A stretch of 6,870 bases of DNA from Candidatus Poseidoniales archaeon (lineage in GTDB: Archaea; Thermoplasmatota; Poseidoniia; Poseidoniales; Poseidoniaceae): NCBI GenBank assembly GCA_003602665.1, contig QQSG01000106.1:1915-8784 (forward strand). The letters are read 5' to 3'. Below the pieces are notes generated by a model. The model saw only the letters and a list, made by a program, of their open reading frames with translations. It made no database searches and was not told the DNA's origin. Numbering within the stretch: the first letter of the stretch is position 1; the number at the start of each line of letters is the position of its first letter. This document shows positions 6,091-6,870 of the stretch, in pieces. The translations under genes were made by a program, and so were the position numbers.

Positions 6091-6870
6091 TTATTCACTC
6101 TCTGATATTTCCTTTCTGAGAGATTCAATTTGTTGAGAAAGTTCAGTGATACTCTGGTTAATTCGGCGCATTTCTGAGTTCGTTCCTTCTTCAGAATCGG
6201 CTTCTAAGGCCACAACTGTGTTCGTAAAAATAGCGACGAACATATTCAGGAAGGTGAATGTCGTCATGAAGATAAAAACAACAAAATACAATCCAACCCA
6301 CCAGCCTTCACTTTCAATTAAATTACGAACGATTCCATTTGACCACGATTCTAAAGTCATAACTTGGAAAAGTGAGAAAAGTGATTTCCCTAATGAGCCA
6401 AAATAGGTTGCCCCATCGGTTCCAGAATTTTGGAAAAGTACGGTGGAGAGCACCGCAAATACGTAAATGACAACCATGAGTAATGTAGCAACAGCCGCTA
6501 GGCCTCTAACCGAATAGAAGAGTGATTCTGCCACCAATTTCAATTCAGGTATTCTCGATACGAGTCTAAACGCTCTAAGAACTCTAAATACTCTGAATAC
6601 TCTGAAGACGCCTGATGTAGGGAATAATGCTATTCCGACGATGATAAAATCAAACACACACCAAGGATCACGGAAAAAATCGAACCTCATTGCGTATATT
6701 TTAAACAGGATTTCTGTTACAAATATGGACATAAAAATCCAATCAAGGTAAATCAAGAAATTATTTCCATTTTCTCCCCAATCATATGTTTCGAACCCGA
6801 TAGAAATGGAGCTGGCAAGAATTGCAATAAATACGATATTATTGAATCGTTCCGAATCAACAATTTGCCG
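6091..6870 (-). CDS. Voltage-gated sodium channel, bacterial single-domain type, 5' partial
   Basis: The minus-strand frame is open from the right edge (6870) to TAA at 6091-6093, giving 259 residues of an ion-transport (NaChBac/NavAb-like) subunit that should assemble as a tetramer in the cytoplasmic membrane. In fragment numbering: S1 ~10-29, S2 ~41-60 with E53, S3 ~69-84 with D74, S4 ~88-106 with arginines at 90, 93, 96, 99 and 102, S5 ~123-146, pore helix and filter with TLESWS at 172-177, S6 ~190-222, then an acidic neck and a C-terminal coiled coil at ~235-259. TLESWS is the sodium-selective filter of bacterial Nav channels, and the C-terminal coiled coil also fits them. The frame begins RQIVDSERFNN, close to the usual N-terminus, so only some residues are missing at the right edge. 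A TTG at 6756 is not the start because S1 lies upstream of it. It is convergent with the VOC gene. Confidence 0.95.
   Translation of the reverse strand, partial: RQIVDSERFNNIVFIAILASSISIGFETYDWGENGNNFLIYLDWIFMSIFVTEILFKIYAMRFDFFRDPWCVFDFIIVGIALFPTSGVFRVFRVFRVLRAFRLVSRIPELKLVAESLFYSVRGLAAVATLLMVVIYVFAVLSTVLFQNSGTDGATYFGSLGKSLFSLFQVMTLESWSNGIVRNLIESEGWWVGLYFVVFIFMTTFTFLNMFVAIFTNTVVALEADSEEGTNSEMRRINQSITELSQQIESLRKEISESE
6565..6609 (-). repeat. Five-copy 9-nt tandem repeat encoding the S4 voltage sensor
   Basis: On the plus strand five consecutive 9-nt units read tctaaacgc, tctaagaac, tctaaatac, tctgaatac and tctgaagac. On the coding strand each gives hydrophobic-(Phe or Leu)-Arg: VFR, VFR, VFR, VLR, AFR. 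Every arginine uses AGA. The protein periodicity is that of any S4 helix, but the DNA similarity between units is higher than the protein pattern needs, which suggests local duplication or slippage. Confidence 0.75.

Noticed and set aside
6086..6099. Small inverted repeat GAGT...ACTC at the convergent stops
   Set aside because: Only 4 bp per arm; expected by chance.
6754..6756. TTG at 6756 as the start of the sodium channel
   Set aside because: The frame continues upstream to the window edge and encodes the S1 helix and a typical channel N-terminal segment, so the real start is beyond 6870.

Overview
The window looks like a piece of a gene-dense prokaryotic chromosome of moderate to low GC content, with five protein genes and almost no spacer. 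My best guess is a planktonic euryarchaeon of the Thermoplasmatota type (Marine Group II, Poseidoniales). This rests on the archaeal-looking AGGTGA and GTGAT ribosome-binding sites, the GTG/TTG starts, and a long coiled-coil protein with repeated 'G-aromatic-D/N-hydrophobic' modules that I associate from memory with that group. A marine bacterium is not excluded, because the other four genes belong to families common in bacteria. No tRNA, rRNA, CRISPR array, insertion sequence or phage gene was seen.

Layout. (1) Positions 1-2549, minus strand: the first 849 codons of a very large, soluble-looking, helix-rich repeat protein that runs off the left edge. (2) 2550-2671: a 122-bp divergent intergenic region with a perfect 12-bp inverted repeat, a second, overlapping 7-bp inverted repeat that pairs with the ribosome-binding site of the minus gene, and a G-rich tract next to the plus gene. 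(3) 2672-5002, plus: a 776-residue protein with one N-terminal membrane anchor, a helical stalk and about 15 tetratricopeptide repeats. (4) 5045-5584, plus: a thioredoxin-fold protein of the PRX_like1 type with a CNHC active site. (5) 5589-6089, plus: a vicinal-oxygen-chelate (VOC) dioxygenase/glyoxalase-like protein with an unexpected four-cysteine N-terminal extension. (6) 6091-6870, minus: a bacterial-type single-domain voltage-gated sodium channel (S1-S6, TLESWS filter, C-terminal coiled coil) whose N-terminus lies just beyond the right edge.

How they may work together. The TPR, thioredoxin and VOC genes are co-directional with gaps of 42 and 4 bp and are probably co-transcribed. The last two could share a role in handling oxidants or reactive small molecules, which is inference. 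The divergent coiled-coil and TPR genes share one control region, and both products are large helical repeat proteins suited to scaffolding. A joint envelope or cytoskeletal role is possible but unproven. The sodium channel is convergent with the VOC gene, with only 1 bp between the stop codons.

The least explained parts are the giant repeat protein, the mutually exclusive hairpins in its leader, the cysteine-rich start of the VOC protein, and the five-copy 9-nt tandem repeat that encodes the channel's voltage sensor.
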